Shown here one piece after another: positions 1-8,583 of a stretch of 64,000 nt of DNA. Origin of the DNA: Aromatoleum tolulyticum (lineage in GTDB: Bacteria > Pseudomonadota > Gammaproteobacteria > Burkholderiales > Rhodocyclaceae). Under the pieces are notes generated by a model. That model saw nothing but the letters and a program-made list of their open reading frames with translations, did no database searches and was not told where the DNA came from. The stretch lies in contig NZ_FTMD01000008.1 of the NCBI RefSeq assembly GCF_900156155.1, forward strand, positions 186,001 to 250,000. Reading direction: 5' to 3'. Position 1 is the stretch's first letter; the number at the start of each line of letters is the position of its first letter. A program made the position numbers and the translations under genes.

Positions 1-819
1 CTGCAGTCCTTGCGCATCGAACCCGAACCGACGACGCACGCGCGCAGTGCAGATCCGTTCGGCAACCCGGTCGACCGCGTCGAGTTCGCCGCTTCGCACG
101 ACCACCTGCGCGTCGAGAGCGAACTGATCGTCGCCGTCGGCGAACGCCCCTGGCTCGCCATGGCGAGCGACGGCCCAGCGTGGGAGCAGGTGCGCGACGC
201 CCTCGACTACCATGCCGCCCCGCTCGGCGATGCCATTGCCGACGCCCAGCGCATGCGCTTCGAATCGCCCGGCGTGCGCGTCAAGCGCGAACTCGAAGAC
301 TACGCAGCCCCCTCGTTCGGGGCCGGCCGCCCGGTGATCGATGCCGCCCGCGATCTCATGCGCCGCATCCACGCCGAGTTCCGCTACGATCCCGAAGCCA
401 CCGAGGTCGGCACCTCCGTCGTCGAGGTGCTGGAAAACAAACACGGCGTCTGCCAGGACTTTGCCCACCTCATGATCGGCTGCCTGCGCTCACGCGGGCT
501 TGCCGCACGCTACGTCTCCGGTTACCTGCGCACCGACCCTTTGCCGGGGCAGGCACGGATGACGGGCAGCGATGCATCGCACGCCTGGGTCGCCATGTTC
601 GTCCCCGAAGCCGGCTGGATCGAATTCGACCCCACCAACGACTGCCTCGCAGACGAACGCCACATCGTCATTGCCTGGGGCCGCGATTTCGGCGACGTGT
701 CCCCTCTCCGTGGCGTCATCCAGGGCGGCGGCGAGCACACACTGAAGGTCGGCGTCACGGTCATGCCCGAGGGCGACGGGGTCAAATTCACTTCCGATCA
801 GAACCGCGGCGCCGCCTGA
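1..819 (+). CDS. transglutaminase-like cysteine protease family protein, 5' truncated by window edge
   Basis: The reading frame is open from base 1, so the N-terminus lies outside the window; about 272 residues are seen. The core is a bacterial transglutaminase-like domain with the catalytic triad visible: Cys in GVCQDFAH, His in ASHAWV and Asp in EFDPTND. The segment before it matches the beta-rich N-terminal domain usual in this family. Such proteins are soluble proteases or amide-hydrolysing enzymes of unknown substrate, often found beside alpha-E/circularly permuted ATP-grasp genes, which would lie to the left. The gene converges on the T6SS-linked leftward genes with a 44-base gap and is probably not part of that system. 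The family call is firm; the substrate is unknown. Confidence 0.85.
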   Translation: MQSLRIEPEPTTHARSADPFGNPVDRVEFAASHDHLRVESELIVAVGERPWLAMASDGPAWEQVRDALDYHAAPLGDAIADAQRMRFESPGVRVKRELEDYAAPSFGAGRPVIDAARDLMRRIHAEFRYDPEATEVGTSVVEVLENKHGVCQDFAHLMIGCLRSRGLAARYVSGYLRTDPLPGQARMTGSDASHAWVAMFVPEAGWIEFDPTNDCLADERHIVIAWGRDFGDVSPLRGVIQGGGEHTLKVGVTVMPEGDGVKFTSDQNRGAA

Positions 820-863
820 TCCGGCGACCACCGCCAGCAGGTCCCGTTGCGAAGGGTGAGGCG

Positions 864-3800
864 TCAGCGCCGGGAAGTGTCGCCGTAGGCCAGCGCGAAA
901 GCCTCGCGCCAATGAGGCTGCCAAGTATTGCCAGCAAGCAGCCAGAAGCCTTCGTGGTAGCGCAGTGCTTCCGGTCCGCCGTTCAGCAGGTCGGCCAGGG
1001 GCAGGCGTGCCGGGAGCGTTTTCACGTCCTCCCGCCACCAGTCGTCGCCCACCTGCCGATAATCGATGCTGTCGCCGGACCAGGTCTCGAAAATCGGCAT
1101 GCAGCCCAAGGAGATTTCGGAGTAGATCAGGCGTCGGTCGCAATCGACGAGCCGCGCCTTCCACGCGGTATCGCGGTAGTCGGGATGGCCTCGCGGGACG
1201 CGGTTGGTGACCACGAGATAGCGACCGTCTTCCGACCAGATCATGCCGACCCCCAGCTCCTCCAGACAGATGCCGTCGGAAGTGATGGCCCGGGCCTGGT
1301 AGCGGCAGCATTGCGCGCGGTCGTAGTCGTCCTGATACTCGTTGCGGGCGCCGAACACGAAGACCGATCTGCCTCCGGACGGTGCGTGGTAGTGGAAATC
1401 GAATGCGGCGTTGGGGTAGGGAGGGCGCGTCAGGACCACCTGCTTGGACAGGGGGCCAATGAGCTGCTCGCCGCCGTCATCGATGCGGAAGCGCAGGCCT
1501 TCCGTGAGTAGCCATTCCCCCAGCAGGCTGCCGTCCGCCTCGGGGCGGGGCGGCGGATCGACCGCTGCGAAGGGGTCGAAGCTGAAATGGATATCGGGTA
1601 CCTTCCCTACGACGATGCCCACCTGCAACTCGCCGCAGGCCCAGCCCAGGAGTTGCAGGCCGCAACCGCGGAAACCGGTTTCCATGCGCCGTCCGGTGAC
1701 GGTGTCGAGGACGAAGAAGCGGTCCGCTGCCTCGGCGCGGCTGCAATGAGGCTGCAGTGCCACATAGCGGCCGCAGTCGGACCAAAGGTGGAACAGGGCG
1801 ACGTCCTTGGCGGCGGCAGCGCCAGCCTCCACCCGATAGGGGCGCAGGCCGCCGCCGGTCCAGGGCTGCGGGGTGAAGTGCGCGACGGCCGTCGTCGGGG
1901 TGGTGCCGGGCGTGGGGCGGGACTCGAGCGTCGCGTCGTCGCCGCGCCCGCCCCATGACAGGCGGACGCGCACCCTCGCCTCCGCCTCTGCGAGTTCCCG
2001 GATCACAAGGCGCCCCCGCTCGTCGGCCCCGGTGACCCACTCGCGGGGGGCGCCGCCATAGAAGCAGGACGGAAAACGCAAGTGGAGCGTGCGCTGCGGA
2101 TAGCCGGTATCGCTTGGGCGGTTCATGTTCAGCTCAGCCCAGTAGCCCTCAGCGTCGATGGCGCTCACTCCGCGCATGTCGCCGGAAGGCAGACTGTCAT
2201 TCACGTTCCACCTCAGGGGATCGACCCAGCCGGACGGTCCCTCTCGCCGCCACAGCCAATGGCTGCCGGCAGTGCCGGGCTGGGTGGGAAGAGCCGGTAC
2301 CAGCAGCATGTCGCCGTCCTCGCTCCACACGATGCCCTTCGGCGACAACGCACGTACGGGCAGCGGTTCGCCGTCGAGACTGAGCGTGTAATCCCCTTTC
2401 AGGAGGTGGGCCAGAGGGTCGTCGGCCGCCTGCAGTGCCGCCTCGTCCAGCCTGCGCTCCATGTAAAGCCGCGTTCGACCCTGCAGGTCCGGGACGATGA
2501 ACCTGACCGGCGGAATCTCCCAGTCCGGCCCCACCCAAAGACCGTGGACGCGAACATATTGGACGCTACCCGGCCGCCTCAGGAGATGCTTCACTTCGGA
2601 AAGCTGCGGTCCGGCAGCGCGGATCGCTTGAACCTCGCTATCCTCTTCGCAGTTACGGACAATGCCGTTTTCCAGGTCGGCAAGCATGACGGGCTTGCCG
2701 TGGCGCAGATCATCGCAGGCCGCGTAGCGGCCATCGGCTGAGAGGGTCAGGGCGCCGGTACCCAGCACGATGCCGTTGGAGAAGAGGTGGTAGGAGGTGA
2801 CGGGGCCGCCCATGCAGATTTCGCCACCCTCGGTGGTGCGAAAACGTAGGCCATTGGGCAGATTGCACCACTCGATCTCAGGCGCTGGCGGGGCGATTAA
2901 GGGGGGCGGCGACGGCGTTTCTGTGTCGCGCAGGAAGCGCAGGCGCTCAAGACGCGAATGGAGCGCTCCCGGCAAGCTGATGGCAAGCAGGCAAACGAGC
3001 ACTGAGATAGCGTTTTGCAGAATGCCGTCAGCCAGCGGAAACAGGCGGCGGCCCAGGCTCACGCTCAGGGAAAAGGGGGCCAGCGCCGCCAGCACACCGG
3101 GAATGGGCAGCGTAGGGGTCTTCGTGACGTAGTGCCGCCATGCGCAATGGATAAGCCATACGGTCAGGCTGGCGAGGTAGAACACGCCGGCAACGACCGG
3201 CGGCTGCAGGGCCGCCCAGGCGATGGCGAAAAATGTGGCAGGCAGCGAAAGCAGGACCAGGATTGCAGGGAGCATCGGTTGGGTCTGCCATCCGGCGGCG
3301 TCATCGTTCTCGCCGCTGTGGCGGGGAAGTGCATAACGACCTTGCGTTTGGTTCTGATGCGCCGGCGGGGATGGGAGGTATGTGCGTGATAATGCCGATA
3401 TGCTACGCGATATGCGTAGATGGACGCCCGCGTCGCTTGACGCATCATCACCGGGCACGCCCCCGCCGCCGTCCGCCACACGCTCGACGAGCGTCCACAC
3501 GGTGTCGACCTCGTCGATATTCTGGCCTGTGTTGGGGTCGTAGCCGACCGAGGCGGACGTTGCAGGCGGGCCGGCGTAGAAGAACTGGGCGCAACTGTCG
3601 TCGGCGTCGGGCAGATAGACGCCGGTGACCTTGACCGTTTCGTCGGTGGCGACGCGAACTGCAGGATTGAGCCGGTAGATCGGCCAGGACGGAGGGGCAT
3701 TCAGCGGGCCGCGGCTGTCTGCGTTGTAGCGGGTGGACAAGCTACCCTTGATCCAACCGATGAATGCGGTAAAGGCGATGTTGCCGGCATACGTGCTGCT

Positions 3801-4187
3801 CTTCACATAGCCGTTCATGAAGCGTGTCAAGAATGCGGAGGGCATCCAGTCACAAGGATAATCCCTCCCTTGGCCGGCGAACGCGGTGTTGACATTGCCG
3901 GCCATCTCGATGGCAGAAAGGTCGCCGCGCAACAAGGCGAGATAGGCGCCCTCCACCATCTGGAGCGTGTCGCGGAAATTCGGCAGCACGACGCCCCCCC
4001 AGGTGATGTCCGGCTGTTGCCAGCGCGGGCGGCGACGGTATTCGCGCGGCAGGGTGCGCATGATCTCCGCCAGGGCGTCCTCGGCGGCCTGCACCGTCTC
4101 GGCGAAGGCGTCGCGCAGCTTCTTGAAGTATTCCGCGCTGGTGTAGCGTTCGATCAGGTAGATTTCCTGTGGGATCAGGGGAGTCAT
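864..4187 (-). CDS. in-frame fusion of an immunity-like domain to a membrane/beta-propeller-like protein
   Basis: An open frame of 1107 codons. Residues 1 to about 240 look like a T6SS immunity protein of the Imm71/Imm72 kind (recalled similarity, not searched): the start QEIYLIERYTSAEYF and the later motif DSRGPLN. Residues about 240-304 are low-complexity and unlike a folded domain. From Met305 (ATG at 3273-3275) a new protein seems to begin: two to four hydrophobic helices (about 305-410), then repeated short blocks such as SADGRYAA, WSEDGDMLL, SDCGRYVAL and WSEDGRYLVV that suggest beta-propeller blades. It may be two genes joined by loss of a stop, since the spacer is more AT-rich (about 3390-3420), but ATG 3275 has no clear ribosome site. 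It starts four bases after the upstream gene's stop. Function unknown. Confidence 0.6.
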   Translation of the reverse strand: MTPLIPQEIYLIERYTSAEYFKKLRDAFAETVQAAEDALAEIMRTLPREYRRRPRWQQPDITWGGVVLPNFRDTLQMVEGAYLALLRGDLSAIEMAGNVNTAFAGQGRDYPCDWMPSAFLTRFMNGYVKSSTYAGNIAFTAFIGWIKGSLSTRYNADSRGPLNAPPSWPIYRLNPAVRVATDETVKVTGVYLPDADDSCAQFFYAGPPATSASVGYDPNTGQNIDEVDTVWTLVERVADGGGGVPGDDASSDAGVHLRISRSISALSRTYLPSPPAHQNQTQGRYALPRHSGENDDAAGWQTQPMLPAILVLLSLPATFFAIAWAALQPPVVAGVFYLASLTVWLIHCAWRHYVTKTPTLPIPGVLAALAPFSLSVSLGRRLFPLADGILQNAISVLVCLLAISLPGALHSRLERLRFLRDTETPSPPPLIAPPAPEIEWCNLPNGLRFRTTEGGEICMGGPVTSYHLFSNGIVLGTGALTLSADGRYAACDDLRHGKPVMLADLENGIVRNCEEDSEVQAIRAAGPQLSEVKHLLRRPGSVQYVRVHGLWVGPDWEIPPVRFIVPDLQGRTRLYMERRLDEAALQAADDPLAHLLKGDYTLSLDGEPLPVRALSPKGIVWSEDGDMLLVPALPTQPGTAGSHWLWRREGPSGWVDPLRWNVNDSLPSGDMRGVSAIDAEGYWAELNMNRPSDTGYPQRTLHLRFPSCFYGGAPREWVTGADERGRLVIRELAEAEARVRVRLSWGGRGDDATLESRPTPGTTPTTAVAHFTPQPWTGGGLRPYRVEAGAAAAKDVALFHLWSDCGRYVALQPHCSRAEAADRFFVLDTVTGRRMETGFRGCGLQLLGWACGELQVGIVVGKVPDIHFSFDPFAAVDPPPRPEADGSLLGEWLLTEGLRFRIDDGGEQLIGPLSKQVVLTRPPYPNAAFDFHYHAPSGGRSVFVFGARNEYQDDYDRAQCCRYQARAITSDGICLEELGVGMIWSEDGRYLVVTNRVPRGHPDYRDTAWKARLVDCDRRLIYSEISLGCMPIFETWSGDSIDYRQVGDDWWREDVKTLPARLPLADLLNGGPEALRYHEGFWLLAGNTWQPHWREAFALAYGDTSRR

Positions 4188-4191
4188 GTGG

Positions 4192-4266
4192 TCAGAGCCG
4201 CGGCGCGGATTGGTCCGGTGACCACTGCCAGTAGGTGTCGCCGTAATCGCCGCCGAGCGCGGGCAT
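4192..4266. repeat. shared C-terminal coding tail, copy 1 (partner 8509-8583)
   Basis: These 75 bases, the 3' end of immunity paralogue A, match 8509-8583 with a single difference, although the N-terminal halves of the two proteins look unrelated. They encode the tail of the conserved WQW module. Confidence 0.85.
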
Positions 4267-5337
4267 TAGCACCCCTTCCTGGAAATACCGTCGGCTGTTC
4301 GCCAGGGCGGGTGAGAACCACCATCCGGCCTTAGGGCAGGGCTGGCCAGCGGGCACGTTGAGGCGAGCATCGGCGGAAGGCGAGTGTGCGCCGTCTGCCC
4401 CGCCGGGCCGGAATTCCTGCCACGGCGGTGCGGGATGTTCGGGGCAGCGGAAGGTATATCCGGCCTCCTCATCCGGGATGGTGCCGTCCTCATAGCGGTC
4501 GTCGCGCCAGAGCAGCTGCCACACGGTGGGGCGGCCGTCGTCGCGAGGTGTGTCGCCTTCGAAGGAGATGTTGGGCGCGGGCGATCCGCCATGCAGGTAA
4601 TTCATTGTGCCGTCGAGCGGAAGGCGCGCGCCCGGCGGGATCATCGGTTTGCGGAACAGGCCGAGGAAGCCCTCGGAGAAATCGACCCTGACCGGCTCCC
4701 AGATGCCCGAACACGGCACCAGGTCGCCGCGCTTGATCAGCCGCGCCGGTTCGGCCAGCGGTACGGGCGGCAGGGGACCGTCAGGGAACGTGGTCCTGTC
4801 GCGCAGGAAATCCGGGCCGCGGAAGCCCATCAGTCCCAGCGGTGCAGCGGTGTCGATGTAGCGGTCTTCGAGGATATAGCGTGCGATTTCTGCCCAGGAT
4901 CGGGCGACATGGGCACGGTCGATCTGGAAGTCTGTCCACAGCGGGGACGCCATCTCGTCGACGATGACATCGCCGGTCTTTTCGAAAGCCAGAATCTGTC
5001 CCCAGTGACTTATAGGGATGCTTGCCTGACAGAAATAGCCGTGCTGCCCGAGAAACTTGAAGGGACGCTTATCGCCGCGCCGCAGTCGTTTGAGGCATTC
5101 GGCAAAGCCGCAGCAGCTGCGGAAATCGGCGGGGTAGTTGTAGAAAAGGAGCTCCGACCGATTGGCGCTGCGTGCTTCCTCGTATGCCTTCCTGTAGGTC
5201 TCCATCCAGCGGTCGTAGTAGGTCCCGACCTGCGCCCAGGCGGTGTAGGAGGAGTTCTTCTTCAGCATGTAGAAGATGCGGCGGCGCTCTTCGTCGCAGG
5301 GGAGGGTGTCGCGGTGGTAGGTGAATTCGCTCATCAT
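4192..5337 (-). CDS. T6SS immunity-like protein, paralogue A
   Basis: 381 residues; two adjacent ATGs (5337 and 5334) are possible, and the paralogue at 6998-8137 starts at the position matching 5334. The N-terminal third has EERRRIFYMLKKNSSYTAW, resembling the polymorphic-toxin immunity family Imm71 (recalled, not searched). The last 50 residues form a distinct module: CPKAGWWFSPA, then RRYF, then GGDYGDTYWQW. No signal peptide or membrane helix is seen, so it is probably cytoplasmic, as expected for an antitoxin protecting against an injected effector. It closely matches the gene at 6998-8137 apart from a divergent middle (about residues 118-160), and its last 75 bases match the end of the gene at 8509-9222. 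No toxin gene sits directly upstream, so it may be an orphan immunity gene. Confidence 0.65.
   Translation of the reverse strand: MMSEFTYHRDTLPCDEERRRIFYMLKKNSSYTAWAQVGTYYDRWMETYRKAYEEARSANRSELLFYNYPADFRSCCGFAECLKRLRRGDKRPFKFLGQHGYFCQASIPISHWGQILAFEKTGDVIVDEMASPLWTDFQIDRAHVARSWAEIARYILEDRYIDTAAPLGLMGFRGPDFLRDRTTFPDGPLPPVPLAEPARLIKRGDLVPCSGIWEPVRVDFSEGFLGLFRKPMIPPGARLPLDGTMNYLHGGSPAPNISFEGDTPRDDGRPTVWQLLWRDDRYEDGTIPDEEAGYTFRCPEHPAPPWQEFRPGGADGAHSPSADARLNVPAGQPCPKAGWWFSPALANSRRYFQEGVLMPALGGDYGDTYWQWSPDQSAPRL
4421..4730. repeat. near-identical direct repeat, copy 1 (partner 7224-7533)
   Basis: Read base by base, this 310-base block differs from 7224-7533 at about five positions. Both copies lie at the same place within immunity paralogues A and B, at a constant offset of 2803 bases. 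Flanking parts of the two genes are more divergent, so identity is patchy rather than uniform. Confidence 0.85.
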
Positions 5338-5421
5338 TGATGGGGACGCGCGAGGAGTGGCATTGCCCGGATCTGCGACATAGTCACCATGCCGTGGCTG
5401 GCCCCGTTGCGCCCGATAAGC

Positions 5422-6963
5422 TCAGGCCGATGTGCCGCACATTTCCTGAAGATGCTCGTCGAGCGCGCTCTTGCCGTTCGCGTCGAGTGCTTCGTACATC
5501 TTCAAGTACCAGTCGCGCACCTCGGATTCGGACATGCACCGGCGCAGGACCGGCAGCGAGCGCGCCAGAAACTCGGGGAAGAAAGGCAAGCCCCATGTCC
5601 AGAGAAGCGTCGAGTCGGTCAAGTTTACGGATCGGTACGCGTCGGCCAGCCAGTTCAGATGAGGCAGGATTGCCGCGAATTCACCGCGTTTTTCCAGCGC
5701 CGAGATGAACCCCGTGCGCAGCCGTGCCGCCGACATTTCGCGCGATTCCTGATTGAGCGCGTCGGCCTTCTCGAACCATGCCTGCCCGCGTGCCAACTCC
5801 CCGGTCATCACCGAGGTGGTCGCCACCTGCAGGGCATTGAAGGCCGAGGGTTCATATTCGAAGAGTGCATGGAAATGGGCAAAAGCCTGCTCCCACTGCG
5901 CAAGCCCGGAATGGGCGAGCGCGCAGACGCGCAAGGCGTCGGTCTTGACCAGCGGTTCAGGGTGCTGGCAGTGCGAAGCCGCCAGCGCGATCGCTTCGGA
6001 ATAGGCGTTCGTGTTCAGGGCGGCGACGGCTGATTCCAGTTCGCGCGGGGTCGGCCGGCCGGCACTCGTCCAGGACTCGCCATGCCGTTCGCCGGGCGCC
6101 ACGTGCTGCATCACCAGGACATAGTCCTCGGCGGTGACGTGCCACGCCGTCACGACGTCCGTGGTTCTTGTCTTGATCTCCCCATTCGGAGTTCTACGGT
6201 GTGTCAGGATCGACACGGTGAGCCACCGGGCCGCCGGGTCGGCGCGCACTGCACGTCCCTGGACCGATACGGTCCACCATTCCGAGGCCGTCATCATCGT
6301 TTCGAGGCTGGTCGCGACCTCCATCGAAGCAAGCAGTTGGGGCCCCTGCGTGGCGAGCTCGCGGGCCAGTTCGCTGCTGTGTCGGCCGTTCCAGTACAAC
6401 TCTCGCCCCGTCACCGGAGTGGCCCAGCGGCCGGCGGATTCGCTGTATGGATCACGGGCCGTGCTGCGCGCAACGAACGTGCAGATAAGGCCGACTATCG
6501 CCAATTCCAGCAACCAGATGATGCATTGCATCGTCGGTGCGAAGGTCGCCGGATTGCGCATGGCCGCCTCGACGGCTCGATGCCACAGCATGGCAGCCCA
6601 CCCCGTCACGCCGGACGAGGCGAACTTCAATGCCTCGGCCGAGCCGAGCTCATTAAACGTCACCACCCAGCGCACCCACAGGGCAAACAGGCTCAGCACC
6701 GGCGCAAGGGCCGTGTTGACCCCCACCGAACGTGAATGTCCGCCCTCCAGCGCCAGCATGATCGCGAACGAGCAGATCACTGCAAAGATGAGAGTGGCAA
6801 TCGGGGCCGTCATGACGGAAAGCCCCAGCATGAGCGCTTTGGCGTACAGCCACGCCGCGGCGGCGACCGCCGGTGCTGCGCCTAGCAGCGTGTACGCGGG
6901 CAATCGCCAGCTGATCCGGCCCGAAGGCGAATAGGAGTCGAAGTGAGGAGTGCTGTCAGTCAT
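5422..6963 (-). CDS. membrane protein of unknown function, T6SS-linked
   Basis: The start is ATG 6963; the frame stays open upstream but that part is the shadow of the next immunity gene. 513 residues. Residues about 20-85 contain two to three hydrophobic helices, with further ones near 90-110 and 150-170, so the N-terminal third is an inner-membrane domain. The remainder is soluble and helix-rich, with tandem helical segments (about 320-480) that look like degenerate TPR repeats, for example in the stretch AHFHALFEYEPSAF. No catalytic motif is recognised. It lies between the two near-identical immunity genes on the same strand, so it was probably carried or flanked by the duplication. It could be an accessory membrane immunity protein or an unrelated passenger. 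Confidence 0.6.
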   Translation of the reverse strand: MTDSTPHFDSYSPSGRISWRLPAYTLLGAAPAVAAAAWLYAKALMLGLSVMTAPIATLIFAVICSFAIMLALEGGHSRSVGVNTALAPVLSLFALWVRWVVTFNELGSAEALKFASSGVTGWAAMLWHRAVEAAMRNPATFAPTMQCIIWLLELAIVGLICTFVARSTARDPYSESAGRWATPVTGRELYWNGRHSSELARELATQGPQLLASMEVATSLETMMTASEWWTVSVQGRAVRADPAARWLTVSILTHRRTPNGEIKTRTTDVVTAWHVTAEDYVLVMQHVAPGERHGESWTSAGRPTPRELESAVAALNTNAYSEAIALAASHCQHPEPLVKTDALRVCALAHSGLAQWEQAFAHFHALFEYEPSAFNALQVATTSVMTGELARGQAWFEKADALNQESREMSAARLRTGFISALEKRGEFAAILPHLNWLADAYRSVNLTDSTLLWTWGLPFFPEFLARSLPVLRRCMSESEVRDWYLKMYEALDANGKSALDEHLQEMCGTSA

Positions 6964-6997
6964 GGATGGATCATCGTGCCGTGATGGGGGAGGGCGG

Positions 6998-8137
6998 TCA
7001 TGCAGGCGGCGCCTGTTCCGCAGACCACTGCCAGTAAGTGTCGCCGTAATCGCCGCCGAGCGCGGGCATGAGCTCCCCGTCCTGGAAGTAGCGTCGGCTG
7101 TTCGCCTGGGCGGGCGAGAACCACCATCCGGCCTTGGGGCAGGCTTGGCCGGCGGGGACGTTGAGGCGGGCATCGGCGGAAGGCGAGTGTGCGCCGTCCG
7201 TCTCGCTAGGCCAGAATTCCTCCCACGGCGGTGCGGGATGTTCGGGGCAGCGGAAGGTATATCCGGCCTCCTCATCCGGGATGGTGCCGTCCTCATAGCG
7301 GTCGTCGCGCCAGAGCAGCTGCCACACGGTGGGGCGGCCGTCGTCGCGAGGCGAGTCGCCTTCGAAGGAGATGTTGGGCGCGGGTGATCCGCCATGCAGG
7401 TAATTCATCGTGCCGTCGAGCGGAAGGCGCGCGCCCGGCGGGATCATCGGTTTGCGGAACAGGCCGAGGAAGCCCTCGGAGAAATCGGCCCTGACCGGCT
7501 CCCAGATGCCCGAACACGGCACCAGGTCGCCGCTCTTGATCAGCTGCGCCGGTTCGGCCCGCGGCACGGGCGGCAGGGGACTGTCGGGGAGCGTGGTCCT
7601 GTCGCGCAGGAAATCCGGGCCGCGGAAGCCCATCAGTCCCAGTGGTGCAGCGGTGTCGATGTAGCGGTCTTCGAGGATATAGCGTGCGATCTCTCCCCAG
7701 GATCGGGCGAGGTTTTCAAGGTCGGCGTCGAATGCCGACCACAACGGGGAAATCATCTCCTTGACAATGACATCGCCGGTTTGCTCGAGAACCAGGATGT
7801 GGTCCCAGTGATTCATCGGGATTCTTGCCTGATAGAAGTAGCCATGTTGTCCGAGAAACTTGAAGGGGCGTTTGTCGCCGCGCCTCAGTCGTTTGAGACA
7901 TTCGGCAAAGCCGCAGTAGTTGCGGAAATCGACAGGGTAGCTGTAGAAAAAGAGCTCTGACCGATTGGCGCTGCGTGCTTCCTCGTATGCCTTCCTGTAG
8001 GTCTCCATCCAGCGGTCGTAGTAGTTCCCGACCCGCGCCCAGGCGGTGTAGGAGGAGTTCTTCTTCAGCATGTAGAAGATGCGACGGCGCTCTTCGTCGC
8101 AGGGGAGGGTGTCGCAGTTGTAGGTGAATTCGCTCAT
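6998..8137 (-). CDS. T6SS immunity-like protein, paralogue B
   Basis: The start is ATG 8137, overlapping the stop of the upstream 112-residue ORF as ATGA, which gives 379 residues. The open frame before this ATG is not coding-like. The layout is the same as paralogue A: EERRRIFYMLKKNSSYTAW near the start, a long near-identical middle-to-C-terminal region, and a terminal module with CPKAGWWFSPA, RRYF and GGDYGDTYWQW. The difference from A is concentrated around residues 118-160, where charge and hydrophobic positions change; this may be where specificity for the toxin resides. The last residues also differ (SAEQAPPA rather than SPDQSAPRL). Probably cytoplasmic. The immunity role is inferred from family resemblance and T6SS context. 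Confidence 0.65.
   Translation of the reverse strand: MSEFTYNCDTLPCDEERRRIFYMLKKNSSYTAWARVGNYYDRWMETYRKAYEEARSANRSELFFYSYPVDFRNYCGFAECLKRLRRGDKRPFKFLGQHGYFYQARIPMNHWDHILVLEQTGDVIVKEMISPLWSAFDADLENLARSWGEIARYILEDRYIDTAAPLGLMGFRGPDFLRDRTTLPDSPLPPVPRAEPAQLIKSGDLVPCSGIWEPVRADFSEGFLGLFRKPMIPPGARLPLDGTMNYLHGGSPAPNISFEGDSPRDDGRPTVWQLLWRDDRYEDGTIPDEEAGYTFRCPEHPAPPWEEFWPSETDGAHSPSADARLNVPAGQACPKAGWWFSPAQANSRRYFQDGELMPALGGDYGDTYWQWSAEQAPPA
7224..7533. repeat. near-identical direct repeat, copy 2 (partner 4421-4730)
   Basis: Second copy of the 310-base block inside immunity paralogue B. The high identity over the central and C-terminal coding region points to recent duplication or gene conversion. Confidence 0.85.
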
Positions 8138-8472
8138 TCTTGATGGGTCGGCGTGTCGGGGATCGGATCGCGTTCGTCCTTGGCGGCAAGCTCGCGGGCG
8201 CCGAGGCGGGCGGTCTGGATGACGGCGGGGCCGGGCATGCGGAGATAGCCCCACACGCCATTGGCATCGGTCCAGCCGGTCGCGCGCAGCTCGAACTCCA
8301 TGCCGCCGGATTTGACGATCTGCGGCTTGCCGCTGGCGATGACTGCATCGCCAACTGCCCCATCGGGACGATCCTGTCCGGCCCCGGCAGCGAATCCTTC
8401 CGGACGGAAACCGCAATGCACCCGTTCTGCGCGTTTCAATCCGAGCGGTGGCGGATAGACGCTGAAGGCCAA
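8134..8472 (-). CDS. small hypothetical protein with TTG start, coupled to paralogue B
   Basis: 112 residues from a TTG start at 8472, preceded by a plausible GGAG about ten bases upstream. There is no ATG or GTG in this frame after the previous gene's stop at 8509. The stop overlaps the ATG of the next gene (ATGA), which argues for translational coupling and so for a real gene. The sequence is glycine- and proline-rich at the start, then has a possible beta-rich segment around MEFELRATGW and GVWGYLRMPG. It could be a remnant of a longer protein, as the frame continues directly from the upstream immunity gene after one stop codon. No family recognised. Confidence 0.45.
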   Translation of the reverse strand: MAFSVYPPPLGLKRAERVHCGFRPEGFAAGAGQDRPDGAVGDAVIASGKPQIVKSGGMEFELRATGWTDANGVWGYLRMPGPAVIQTARLGARELAAKDERDPIPDTPTHQE

Positions 8473-8508
8473 TGCACGGTCACTCCGGAGGGGCTGCCGA
8501 CCGTGCGG

Positions 8509-8583
8509 TCAGAGCCGCGGCGCGGATTGGTCCGGCGACCACTGCCAGTAGGTGTCGCCGTAATCGCCGCCGAGCGCGGGCAT
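8509..8583. repeat. shared C-terminal coding tail, copy 2 (partner 4192-4266)
   Basis: Second copy of the 75-base tail, at the 3' end of the effector-coupled immunity gene. The corresponding end of paralogue B (6998-7072) is similar but clearly more diverged. Confidence 0.85.

Noticed and set aside
820-863. Search for a copy of the tRNA 3' end as an attachment site at the left border of the T6SS block
   Set aside because: No match to the tRNA sequence near 26084-26110 was found, and no integrase gene is present.
864-4187. Calling the long fused ORF a pseudogene
   Set aside because: The frame is continuous with coding-like composition on both sides of the link, so disruption cannot be shown; it is reported as a possible fusion instead.
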